Shown here piece after piece: positions 43,639-51,965 of a stretch of 64,000 bases of DNA. The stretch is from Sorangium cellulosum So0157-2. GTDB lineage: Bacteria; Myxococcota_A; Polyangia; Polyangiales; Polyangiaceae. Below the pieces are notes generated by a model. That model ran no database searches, was not told where the DNA came from, and worked only from the letters and a program-made list of their open reading frames with translations. The DNA lies in assembly GCF_000418325.1 (NCBI RefSeq), contig NC_021658.1:14364501-14428500 (forward strand), written 5' to 3'. Position 1 is the stretch's first letter; each line of letters starts with the position of its first letter. The position numbers were made by a program, and so were the translations under genes.

Positions 43639-46059
43639 ATGAACACACACGCGAAGGGACCCTTCGACACGGCGGACGCGCCCGTCCCCCGGCCCCTGCC
43701 GGCGAGCGACCCCCCGCGGCGCCGGCGGGCTCCGCGCCTCGGCTACGCGCTCCTGCTCTCGTGCGCCGCGCTGGGCGCCGCGGGCGCCGGCTGCAACGGC
43801 ATGTTCGGAGGCGACGACGAGACGAACGGCGGAGACGACACGGGCTCGCTGGACTCGGGGTGCGCCGACAACATCGAGTTCTTCAAGGCGAACCTCTGGG
43901 ACCCGATCATGTCCTCGAAGTGCACCGTCTGCCACACCGAGAGCGGGCTCGCGAAGGGGACCCGCATGGTGTTCGACACCTCGGGCACCGACGAGGCGCT
44001 GCAGGCCAACTTCGAGGCGGTGCGCGCCATGGCCGCGCTCGAGGTGAACGGCGAGTCGACGCTCCTCCTGCGCCCCTCCGGACGGCACCCCGACGGCCAC
44101 GCCGGCGGCGCGCTCATCCCGTTCCAGAGCGAGGAATACCAGTCCTTCGAGAAGTTCGTGAACCGCGTCAACCTCGGCGAGGGGTGCGAGGACCAGCCGA
44201 CGGCCTGCGAGCCCAACATGGTGTCCGGGCGGCGCGTCCTGCGCCGGCTGTCGCGCGTCGAGTTCGACAGGACCGTGGCCGACCTCCTCGGCGTCGACAC
44301 GACCGGCTACATCCTCCCGACCGACGCGAACGTCGAGGGCTTCGACAACAACGCCGACGCGCTCCTCTACGCCGGGGCCGACGTCCAGCTCATGCGGGAC
44401 GCCGCCGAGGACATCGCCGCCAAGGTGGCCGCGGCGCCGGGGTCGCTCGTCCCTTGCCCGATCGAGGCCGGAGACGACGCGTGCGCGACCGAGTTCTTCG
44501 AGGGCTTCGGGCGCCGCGCCTTCCGCCGGCCGCTCACGCAAGAGGACCGATCCCGGTACATGGAGCTCTACCGCAGCGTGAAGGCCGACGAGGGCTTCGC
44601 CGCGGGCATCCAGGCGACGATCGCCGCCGTGCTCCAGTCTCCGTACTTCCTCTATCGCCCGGAGCTCGGCGTGGCCGCGCAGGACGGCACTTACCAGCTC
44701 CTGCCGCACGAGATCGCGTCTCAGCTCTCCTACATGATCTGGAGCTCGATGCCGGACGACGAGCTGCTCAGCAAGGCGGAGTCGGGCGAGCTCGCGACGC
44801 CGGCGGCCATCTCCGCCGAGGTCGACCGGATGATGCAGGATCCGCGGGCCGACGCCGGCGTCCTCAGGTTCTTCAGGACCTGGCTCCAGCTGAGCGCCAA
44901 GCCGTCGAAGGACATGACCGCGTACCCGGAGTACACCGAGGAGATCCGGCAGGCGATCGAGACGGAGACGGCGGCCTTCGTGCACCACCTCCTCCAGGAT
45001 GGCTCCGGCTCGCTGGGCGAGATGTACACCGCGAACTACTCCTACGTGACCCCGGAGCTCGCGTCGTTCTACGGGCTCCCGGCGCCGGGCGGGGCCGCGG
45101 ACCAGTACGGCACGACGCGCGTCGACCTCACCGGGTCGAACCGGATGGGCATCCTCACGCTCGGCAGCGTCCTCAGCACCCACGCGCACGCCGGCGAGTC
45201 GTCGCCGGTGCACCGCGGCAAGTTCGTGCGCGAGCAGCTCCTCTGCCAGCCGCTGCCGCCGCCGCCCGCGGGGCTCGACGTCAAGCCGCCCCAGCCCGAT
45301 CCCACGAAGTCGACCCGCGAGCGGTTCTTCGAGCACTCGAACAACGAGGCGTGCGGCAGCTGCCACTCGCTCATCGACGGGATCGGCTTCGGCTTCGAGC
45401 ACTTCGACGGCGTCGGCCGCTACCGCGACACCGACGACGGGCACCCGGTCGACGCGAGCGGCAACATCGTGGGGGCGGAGGGCACGAGCGGCCCGTTCGA
45501 CGGCACCGGAGAGCTCGCCCAGAAGCTCGCGGAGAGCCCCGACGCGCAGGCGTGCTTCACCCTCCAGTGGCTCCGCTTCGGCTTCGGCGCCATGGACCAG
45601 GCCGAGCTCTCCTGCATGGCGGACCAGATCACCGGCCAGCTCGGGCCCGAGGACCTCACGGTCGCGGGCGTCATCAAGGCGATCGCGCAGTCGCCGCGCT
45701 TCATGAGGCGCCTCGACGAGGCGGCGGCGCAGCCGGATCCGTCGGAGGATCCCGGCAGCGGCGAGGAGCCGTCGGGCACCGACAACGACGACCCGCCGCC
45801 CGTGAACTCGGACTTCGACATCAAGGAGACCGTGGACACGGTGTGGGACGGCGGCGGCTGCAAGTCGGTCGACGTCACCAACGTGGGCGACGCGCCGGCG
45901 ACCTGGGTGGTCACCCTGCAGACCGAGGGCACGCCCACCGACGTGTGGAACGCCGTGGCCGAGGCGGGCAATGCGGGCGTGAAGTTCTCCGGCATGAGCT
46001 ACAACGCCGAGCTCCTGCCGGGGGCGTCCGCGCGCTTCGGGTTCTGCTGGCGGGAGTGA
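43639..46059 (+). CDS. DUF1592-type cytochrome-like protein with C-terminal CBM2-like module
   Basis: An 806-residue exported protein. The signal segment ends GAAGAGC, a possible lipobox. A first heme-binding-like motif CTVCH is at 95-99 (PSCyt1-like). The DUF1587/DUF1595/DUF1592/DUF1588/DUF1585 chain follows (RRVLRRLSRVEFDRTVADLLG, GRRAFRRPLTQED, LQSPYFLYRPELG, SSPVHRGKFVREQLLCQPLP) with a second CxxCH (CGSCH, 572-576). After an acidic linker, residues about 722-806 match the cellulose-binding module CBM2: VTNVGDAPATWVVTL, VWNAVAE, YNAELLPGASARFGF. GAGGA lies before the ATG. Surface polysaccharide binding coupled to redox is inferred. Confidence 0.88.
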   Translation: MNTHAKGPFDTADAPVPRPLPASDPPRRRRAPRLGYALLLSCAALGAAGAGCNGMFGGDDETNGGDDTGSLDSGCADNIEFFKANLWDPIMSSKCTVCHTESGLAKGTRMVFDTSGTDEALQANFEAVRAMAALEVNGESTLLLRPSGRHPDGHAGGALIPFQSEEYQSFEKFVNRVNLGEGCEDQPTACEPNMVSGRRVLRRLSRVEFDRTVADLLGVDTTGYILPTDANVEGFDNNADALLYAGADVQLMRDAAEDIAAKVAAAPGSLVPCPIEAGDDACATEFFEGFGRRAFRRPLTQEDRSRYMELYRSVKADEGFAAGIQATIAAVLQSPYFLYRPELGVAAQDGTYQLLPHEIASQLSYMIWSSMPDDELLSKAESGELATPAAISAEVDRMMQDPRADAGVLRFFRTWLQLSAKPSKDMTAYPEYTEEIRQAIETETAAFVHHLLQDGSGSLGEMYTANYSYVTPELASFYGLPAPGGAADQYGTTRVDLTGSNRMGILTLGSVLSTHAHAGESSPVHRGKFVREQLLCQPLPPPPAGLDVKPPQPDPTKSTRERFFEHSNNEACGSCHSLIDGIGFGFEHFDGVGRYRDTDDGHPVDASGNIVGAEGTSGPFDGTGELAQKLAESPDAQACFTLQWLRFGFGAMDQAELSCMADQITGQLGPEDLTVAGVIKAIAQSPRFMRRLDEAAAQPDPSEDPGSGEEPSGTDNDDPPPVNSDFDIKETVDTVWDGGGCKSVDVTNVGDAPATWVVTLQTEGTPTDVWNAVAEAGNAGVKFSGMSYNAELLPGASARFGFCWRE

Positions 46060-46064
46060 GCCGC

Positions 46065-46090
46065 GGCGCCCGGCGAGCGTGCCGGGCGCC
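46065..46090 (+). terminator. Hairpin after the DUF1592-CBM2 gene
   Basis: GGCGCCCGGC and GCCGGGCGCC form a perfect 10-bp stem with a 6-nt loop, starting 5 bp after the stop codon. No T-run follows, but position and strength suggest a terminator separating the locus from ppa. Confidence 0.5.
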
Positions 46091-46177
46091 ACGTCGCGCG
46101 CCAATTTGCCTGGAATTCTGCTATCCTGCGCGCCCCTCGTCCACACCCAGGGCGGGGCGAAAGCCCAGGACGCCTCA

Positions 46178-46720
46178 ATGACCCATCCGCTTCACGACAT
46201 CCTGCTCCCCGACAGCCGGCACGATTTCTTTCCCGTGGTGATCGAGATCCCCAAGGGGTCGAAGTGCAAGTACGAGCTCGACAAGAAGACCGGGCTCTTG
46301 ATGCTCGACCGCGTGCTCTACTCGTCCGTTCATTATCCGGCCAATTACGGCTTCATCCCGCAGACGCACGCGGGCGACGGCGACCCGCTCGACGTCCTCG
46401 TCCTCATGCAGGAGCCGGTCGTGCCGCTCACGATCGTGAGGGCGCGCGCCATCGGCGGCTTCTTCATGCGCGACGACAAGGGCGTCGACGACAAGATCAT
46501 CGCGGTCGCCGTCGACGACCCCTCCGTAGCCCATTACCTGACCCACGAGGAGCTGCCCCCGCATGTGACCAAGGAGCTCATGCGGTTCTTCATCGACTAC
46601 AAGACGCTCGAGAACAAGCTCGCCGAGGTCGAGACGATGTACGACAGGAACCGCGCCCTGGAGGTCATCGAGGAGTCCGTCGCCAGCTATCGCTCGATCA
46701 GCGCCTGGTCCAAGGGCTGA
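46178..46720 (+). CDS. ppa: Inorganic pyrophosphatase
   Basis: Family I soluble inorganic pyrophosphatase of 180 residues, which hydrolyses PPi to phosphate in the cytoplasm. It has the substrate-binding IPKGSKCKYELDKKTGLLMLDR, YPANYGFIPQT and the metal-binding signature DGDPLDVLVL with its three Asp, then DDKIIAV. The start ATG fits the family length. It lies between the two DUF1552/DUF1592 loci, but its function is general metabolism. Confidence 0.97.
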   Translation: MTHPLHDILLPDSRHDFFPVVIEIPKGSKCKYELDKKTGLLMLDRVLYSSVHYPANYGFIPQTHAGDGDPLDVLVLMQEPVVPLTIVRARAIGGFFMRDDKGVDDKIIAVAVDDPSVAHYLTHEELPPHVTKELMRFFIDYKTLENKLAEVETMYDRNRALEVIEESVASYRSISAWSKG

Positions 46721-47261
46721 CGCGGCCGGGGTGGGGGCCCGGCCACCGATGAGCATGGATGGATCGCTACCGGGGTGGATCACGCTTCCTGGACTTTCCC
46801 GCGTCCACCCCAGCGAAACCTCCGAAAAAATCCAGAAATCGGCCCAGGACCTCGGGTCGACCCCGGGTTGGCATCGAGGGACGACGCGGCACAGGGGTTG
46901 CAGTTCATCTCGCCGTGGATCGCTTTTCGACACTCACGGGAAATGGCGAGCTCGCCGCGGGACCCGAGGTCGAGGCGCGCCTGGCGATCCAGCGGCTCCG
47001 GTTCGGCTCTGGGTTCGCGGGCCGGCCGAGCTCGCCCGGATGGCGCACGACATCGTGAAACGGCTCGACGCTCTGCGTCGAGCGAGACTCCCTCTCTGGA
47101 GAGCGAACTCGGTCCTGTGACGATCCTGTGAACGATGCGGAGACCGGCGGCGACAGGTAGAAGCGCTGAATCAACCAACCGACGAATCGAGTCAGGGCAC
47201 GTGGAAACCACGTGAGCTCGTGAGTTATCAAGGCGACACCGCTTGATCGGGGCTTGACAAC
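46721..47261. other. Intergenic region with two short hairpins before the second DUF1592 gene
   Basis: A 541-bp region. It has a 9-bp stem GCTCGACGC-TCT-GCGTCGAGC (47063-47083) and a 7-bp stem CACGTGG-AAA-CCACGTG (47198-47214), the second 48 bp before the gene start. TTGACA at 47254-47259 resembles a -35 box but lies so close to the ATG that a later start would be needed. No ORF was convincing. Confidence 0.5.
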
Positions 47262-49043
47262 ATGAGAGACATCAGCTTTTCTCAAGCAATGATGAGCACG
47301 CTTAAGAGCTTGGTTTCGGCGAAGGCGTGTCGCCGCTATTCCGCAGTGGCACTGCTGCTCGCCGGCCCGCTCGGTTGCTTGGGCAATCTGGGCAATGTCG
47401 ACGGCACCCCGTCCGAGGACGATCCGAGCGAAACTCCGGACGATCAGCCGCCGATCGACAAGCCGCCGCCGCAGCCCCACGACATCCCCAAGGTGTCGGA
47501 GTGCGAGGTCGAGGACCTGAGCACCCCCGGCCCGCGCACGGTGCGGCGCCTGACGGTGGAGCAGTTCGAGGCCACCGTGCGCGATCTCTTCCGGGACCCG
47601 AGCGTCGCCCTGCCGAGCATCTTCAACGATCCGCAGGTGCTCGGGTTCACGGCCGACGCGAACGCGCTCGTGATCCGCGACCTGACCGCCCAGCAGATCA
47701 TGGACTGGGCCGAGGCGACCGCGGACTGGGCGGTGACGAACAAGCTCGACACCCTCAGCTCGGCCACCTGCCGGACGACCGACGAGGCCTGCCGCGGCCA
47801 GTTCATCCGCGACTTCGGCCGCCGCGCGTTCCGCGAGCCGCTCCCGACGGACCGCTTCGAGGCCTACGACAAACTGTTCGGGGCGGAGAGCACGTTCGAG
47901 GACGGCGCCAAGGTGGTCGTGAGCGCCATGCTGCAGTCGCCGTACTTCCTGTACCGCCACGAGATCGGCCGGGAGGCGGGCGGCGGCATCTACGAGCTCT
48001 CCCCGCACGAGATCGCGAGCAACCTCTCGTACCTCTTGACCGGGACCATGCCGGACGCGGCGCTGCTGCAGGCCGCCGACGAGGCCGCCGCCGCGGGCAC
48101 CACGCTGAGCAGCGAGCTGATCACCCAGCACGCGCTGCGCATCCTGGAAGACCCGGCGACGCGGCCGCTCGCCGAGGCGGAGATGACGCGGTTCATGCGC
48201 GGCTGGCTCCAGCTGAACCGCCTGGTCACCGCGGTGAAGGACAACACGGTCTTCAACCTCAGCGACGACCTGCGCAAGGACATGATGTCCGAGACGCAGG
48301 CGCTCATCGTGGACACCGCGTTCAACCTGAACGGCACGTTTGCCAACCTCCTGCAGGCGGACTACACGTTCATCAACAGCAGCCTGGCCACGCACTACGG
48401 CCTCGGCGGCGCCGGCGGCACCGAGCTCACCCGGGTGACGCTCGCCCCCGGGCAGCGCGATCGCGGCATCCTGGCCCACGGCAGCTTCCTGACCGGCCAC
48501 GGCGGCGCGAAGCTGTCCTCGCCGACCCAGCGCGGCAAGATGGTCCGCACGCGCCTGCTCTGCCAGCCGCTCGAGCCCCCGCCGCCCGGCGTCGATCCGA
48601 ACATCAAGCCCCTGGAGACCCCGGCGACCACGCGCGAGATGGTCGAGCAGCACACCAGCGCCGACTACTGCCACAGCTGCCACGTGCAGATGGACCCGAT
48701 CGGCGTCGGCTTCGAGCACTACGACACGTTCGGCCGGTGGCGGAACGACGAGGCCGGGATCCCCGTCGACGTGACCGGGATGATCGTCGAGCCGCCTTCC
48801 GGGGCAGACTTCAATTTCAACGGCGTGACCGAGCTGGCCGACTACCTCGCGGCGAGCGACGACGTCAAGGCGTGCATGGTCCGTTACTGGTCGTACTACG
48901 CGTTCGGCGACACCTGGGAGCAGGACGGCTGCACGTACGAGAAGGTCCAGCAGGAGGCGTCGGCCGACGAGTACCGCCTGAAGAGCGTGTGGCTCGCGCT
49001 GACGCGCACGCCGCACTTCACCCGCAGAGTTCAAGGTCCGTGA
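47262..49043 (+). CDS. DUF1592-type cytochrome-like lipoprotein
   Basis: A 593-residue protein of the same family as the upstream DUF1592 gene but shorter and without CBM2. A signal segment with LLAGPLGC suggests lipidation at Cys39. An acidic, Pro-rich linker (about 45-78) leads into DUF1587-like (RTVRRLTVEQFEATVRDLF), DUF1595/1592 (GRRAFREPLPTDRF, LQSPYFLYRHEIG) and DUF1588/DUF1585 regions, with one CxxCH (CHSCH, 470-474) and GVGFEHYDTFGRWR. It lacks the N-terminal heme motif seen in its relative. ATG 47289 is an alternative start. It precedes two DUF1552 genes. Confidence 0.88.
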   Translation: MRDISFSQAMMSTLKSLVSAKACRRYSAVALLLAGPLGCLGNLGNVDGTPSEDDPSETPDDQPPIDKPPPQPHDIPKVSECEVEDLSTPGPRTVRRLTVEQFEATVRDLFRDPSVALPSIFNDPQVLGFTADANALVIRDLTAQQIMDWAEATADWAVTNKLDTLSSATCRTTDEACRGQFIRDFGRRAFREPLPTDRFEAYDKLFGAESTFEDGAKVVVSAMLQSPYFLYRHEIGREAGGGIYELSPHEIASNLSYLLTGTMPDAALLQAADEAAAAGTTLSSELITQHALRILEDPATRPLAEAEMTRFMRGWLQLNRLVTAVKDNTVFNLSDDLRKDMMSETQALIVDTAFNLNGTFANLLQADYTFINSSLATHYGLGGAGGTELTRVTLAPGQRDRGILAHGSFLTGHGGAKLSSPTQRGKMVRTRLLCQPLEPPPPGVDPNIKPLETPATTREMVEQHTSADYCHSCHVQMDPIGVGFEHYDTFGRWRNDEAGIPVDVTGMIVEPPSGADFNFNGVTELADYLAASDDVKACMVRYWSYYAFGDTWEQDGCTYEKVQQEASADEYRLKSVWLALTRTPHFTRRVQGP

Positions 49044-49094
49044 CCCCACGGCTGCAAACAACGAAGAGATCGGTAGCAAGTGAAAGGATCGGTC

Positions 49095-50423
49095 ATGCGC
49101 AGCCACAGTCGTAGGAACTTCCTTAAGGGTGTTGGGGCCAGCCTCGGGGCTAGCCTGCTGTTCTCGCCCTTCTATGACTCCATCGCCAACGCGGCTCCCG
49201 GGAAGAAGCCGAAGCGGCTCCTGATCTTCTTCACCATGGGGACGGCCCCCGAGGTCTGGAAGCCCAAGGGCGTCTCGGGGGAGACCCCCACGTTCAGCGA
49301 GGCCACCTCGCCGCTGGAGGAGGTGAAGGAGCACATCGTGATGCTGGACGGCCTCCCCAGCGCGAGCCCCGGCAACAACCACGGGTCCGCCGACGGCCTC
49401 ACCGGGATGGGCTACTTCAGCAACGGCCCCTACGGGCTCATCTCGGTGGACCAGTACATCGTCGAGAAGCTGAAGGGCGCCGGGCTCGCGACCCCCATCC
49501 CCTCGCTCCTGCTCGGCGCCGACACGAGCGGCGGCAAGACGGGGTTCTACAAGAACACCAACCTGGTGCCGATCGGCTCGCCGATGTCCGCCTACTCGAC
49601 CGTGTTCTCGGGGGTGACCCCGTCGAACCCGACGAACCCGAACCAACCCGACCCCGCCGCCGAGGCTCGGCTGCGCCGGCGCATGAGCATCCTCGACAAC
49701 CTCAAGGGCGAGATCACGACGCTCAAGGGGAACCTGGGCCAGGAGCAGAAGTACAAGCTGGATCTGCACCTCGAGTCGCTCCGCCAGATCGAGAACCGGC
49801 TCTCGGGCTCGATGACCGGCGGGACCGGCGGGCCCACCGGCGGCGGCTGCTCCGTCCCGACGAGCCCCTCGGGCGACATGTCGAACCCGATGAAGGCCAA
49901 CCAGCTTCATCTCGACATCATCGTGGGCGCCTTCGCGTGCGACATCACGCGCGTCGCGGCGATCCAGTGGGGCTCGGATCAGATGATGAACGTCAACCTG
50001 CCGGAGATCGGCCTGGCGGACGAGGAGCACAACGGCCTGATCCACGGCAACGACCCCGGGCACGCGAAGCTGATCAAGCTCGAGAAGTGGCTGCACGAGC
50101 AGTTCGTCGGCGTCATCAAGAAGCTGAAGGAACTGCCCGAGGCCGACGGCTCCGGCTCGCTCCTCGACAACACGCTGATCGCCTGGTGCCGCGACATGGG
50201 CGACGCGCCCGCGCACACCCAGAACGAGATGAAGTTCGTCCTGGCGAGCGGCACCGGCGGCTACCTGAAGACGGCCCCGGGCGGCCGGTTCATCCGGAGC
50301 CAGGAGCGGCACGAGCGCGTGCTGCTCAGCCTGTGCGACGCGATGGGCGTCACGGACTACTCCGGCTTCGGCGATCCGGCCCTGGGGGCGAAGTCGCCGC
50401 TCCCGGGCCTGGCGGCTACCTGA
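49095..50423 (+). CDS. DUF1552 family Tat-exported protein, copy 1 of a tandem pair
   Basis: A 442-residue protein of DUF1552 with an exact twin-arginine motif SRRNFLKG and a signal ending near ANAAPGKK. The mature part shows RLLIFFTMGTAPEVWKP, GNNHGSADGLTG and the family-typical DITRVAAIQWGSDQ and NTLIAWCRDMGDAPAH. The ATG at 49095 is preferred over the GTG at 49080 because AAAGGA lies at a good distance before it. It follows the DUF1592 gene after 51 bp, so it is likely in the same operon. It is closely related to the next gene. Confidence 0.9.
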   Translation: MRSHSRRNFLKGVGASLGASLLFSPFYDSIANAAPGKKPKRLLIFFTMGTAPEVWKPKGVSGETPTFSEATSPLEEVKEHIVMLDGLPSASPGNNHGSADGLTGMGYFSNGPYGLISVDQYIVEKLKGAGLATPIPSLLLGADTSGGKTGFYKNTNLVPIGSPMSAYSTVFSGVTPSNPTNPNQPDPAAEARLRRRMSILDNLKGEITTLKGNLGQEQKYKLDLHLESLRQIENRLSGSMTGGTGGPTGGGCSVPTSPSGDMSNPMKANQLHLDIIVGAFACDITRVAAIQWGSDQMMNVNLPEIGLADEEHNGLIHGNDPGHAKLIKLEKWLHEQFVGVIKKLKELPEADGSGSLLDNTLIAWCRDMGDAPAHTQNEMKFVLASGTGGYLKTAPGGRFIRSQERHERVLLSLCDAMGVTDYSGFGDPALGAKSPLPGLAAT

Positions 50424-50436
50424 AAGCACGGGGCGC

Positions 50437-50488
50437 GAGCCCCCCCGCCGCGACAGGCGCGCCCCCACGCGCCTGTCGCGGCGGGCTC
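50437..50488 (+). terminator. Strong hairpin between the two DUF1552 genes
   Basis: CCCGCCGCGACAGGCGCG pairs perfectly with CGCGCCTGTCGCGGCGGG (18 bp, 6-nt loop) and outer GAGC/GCTC ends add to it. It starts 14 bp after the first DUF1552 stop and ends 68 bp before the next ATG. There is no T-run, so it could be a terminator, an attenuator, or an mRNA-stabilising structure between the two cistrons. Confidence 0.55.
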
Positions 50489-50556
50489 CGGACCGCGCCC
50501 TTCACGCGGCACGGCTGCAAGCTCCAAGAAAATCGGGTGCGAGCGAGAGGTCGTTC

Positions 50557-51846
50557 ATGCGCAGCCTTCATCGTCGAGCTTTTCTTCAAGGCCTGGGCGC
50601 CAGCGTCGGGGCCAGCTTCCTGTTCTCGCCGTTCCTCGACTCCATCGCCCACGCGGCGCCCGGGAAGAAGCCGAAGCGGCTGCTCCTGTTCTGCACGATG
50701 GGGACCGCGCCCCAGATCTGGAAGCCGACGAGCGTCTCCGGCGAGACCCCGACGTTCAGCGAGTCCACGTCGCCGCTCGCGGACGTGAAGCAGCACGTCG
50801 TGCTCGTGGACGGCCTCCCCAGCGGCAACCCCGGGAACAACCACGGCGCCCCCGACGGCCTCACCGGGCTCGGCTTCAGCGACCCCGCCAGGCTGATCTC
50901 CGTCGATCAGTTCATCGCCGACAAGCTGATCGCCGCCGGGACGAAGACGACCATCCCCTCGCTCCTGCTGGGGGCCGAGAGCACGGTGAGCGGCGGGAAG
51001 TCGCCGTACTACCGCAAGGACAACCTGCCGACGATCGCGTCCCCGAAGTCCGCCTACTCCACGCTGTTCGGCTCGGCGCTCCCGGCGAACACCACGGCGG
51101 ACGAGGTGCTGCGCCGCCGCAGGAGCGTGCTCGACAACCTGAAGAACGAGATCAAGGCGCTCGAGGGGGACCTCGGCGCCGAGCAGAAGTACAAGCTGGG
51201 GCTGCACCTCGATTCGATCCGGCAGATCGAGGAGCGGCTGTCGAACGCGTCGTCCGGCGGAGGCGGCGCCTGCAGCGCGCCGACGGCGCCGAGCGGCGAT
51301 CCGAGCAACCCGCTGGAGGCCAACCTCCTGCACATGGATCTCATCGTCGGCGCGTTCGCGTGCGACATCACGCGGGTCGCCGCGATCCAGTGGGGCTCGG
51401 ATCAGGCCATGAACGTCGAGCTGGCGGACATCGGGCTGCGGGGCGAGGAGCACGGCTCGATGATCCACACCGGCGCTCCGACGCACCTCGACCTGATCAA
51501 GCTGGAGAAGTGGCTGGCGCAGCGGTTCGTCGATCTCATCAACAAGCTGAAGGCGATCCCCGAGGCCGACGGATCCGGGACGCTCTTCGACAACACGCTG
51601 ATCGCCTGGTGCCGCGACATGGGCGACTCGCCGAACCACAACCAGAACGAGATGAAGTTCGTCCTGGCGAGCGGCGAGGGGGGGTATCTGAAGACGAGCC
51701 CCGGCGGGCGCTACGTGCGCAGCTCCGAGCGGCACGAGCGCGTGCTGCTCAGCCTCTGCGACGCGATGGGCGTCACGGACTTCAGCGGCTTCGGCGACCC
51801 GAACCTGCCGGCCAAGTCGCCGCTCCCGGGCCTCGCGGCCACCTGA
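50557..51846 (+). CDS. DUF1552 family Tat-exported protein, copy 2 of a tandem pair
   Basis: A 429-residue paralogue of the preceding gene. It has HRRAFLQG at the N-terminus and many shared blocks (RLLLFCTMGTAPQIWKP, GETPTFSES, GNNHGAPDGLTG, DITRVAAIQWGSDQ, NTLIAWCRDMGDSPNH). It differs mainly in the linker around 165-265 (SSGGGGACSAPTAPSGDPSN). It seems to have arisen by tandem duplication and then diverged. No catalytic motif is known for the family; it may be a structural or partner protein for the DUF1592 cytochrome-like proteins. Confidence 0.9.
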   Translation: MRSLHRRAFLQGLGASVGASFLFSPFLDSIAHAAPGKKPKRLLLFCTMGTAPQIWKPTSVSGETPTFSESTSPLADVKQHVVLVDGLPSGNPGNNHGAPDGLTGLGFSDPARLISVDQFIADKLIAAGTKTTIPSLLLGAESTVSGGKSPYYRKDNLPTIASPKSAYSTLFGSALPANTTADEVLRRRRSVLDNLKNEIKALEGDLGAEQKYKLGLHLDSIRQIEERLSNASSGGGGACSAPTAPSGDPSNPLEANLLHMDLIVGAFACDITRVAAIQWGSDQAMNVELADIGLRGEEHGSMIHTGAPTHLDLIKLEKWLAQRFVDLINKLKAIPEADGSGTLFDNTLIAWCRDMGDSPNHNQNEMKFVLASGEGGYLKTSPGGRYVRSSERHERVLLSLCDAMGVTDFSGFGDPNLPAKSPLPGLAAT

Positions 51847-51858
51847 GGCGGCCGGCGC

Positions 51859-51882
51859 GCGGCGCCCCGGCGCGGGCGCCGC
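51859..51882 (+). terminator. Hairpin after the tandem DUF1552 genes
   Basis: GCGGCGCC and GGCGCCGC form a perfect 8-bp stem with an 8-nt loop starting 13 bp after the stop codon of the second DUF1552 gene; it may end that operon. Confidence 0.4.
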
Positions 51883-51965
51883 CGCCATCACGTGACCGCG
51901 CCGTCGGTGACCGCGCGGGCCGTGCGGTCTTTCCGCGCCCCGCGCCCGGCGTACACTCGTGAGCC

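Noticed and set aside
46178..46720. ppa as a functional part of the DUF1552/DUF1592 system
   Set aside because: It is an ordinary cytoplasmic housekeeping enzyme, separated from the upstream locus by a hairpin; adjacency alone is weak evidence.
46731..47211. Several short ORFs on both strands after ppa
   Set aside because: They overlap each other, lack ribosome sites and have low-information composition.
47254..47259. TTGACA as the -35 box for the DUF1592 gene at 47262
   Set aside because: It lies 3 bp before the ATG; use as a promoter would need a start further downstream, for which there is no ribosome site.
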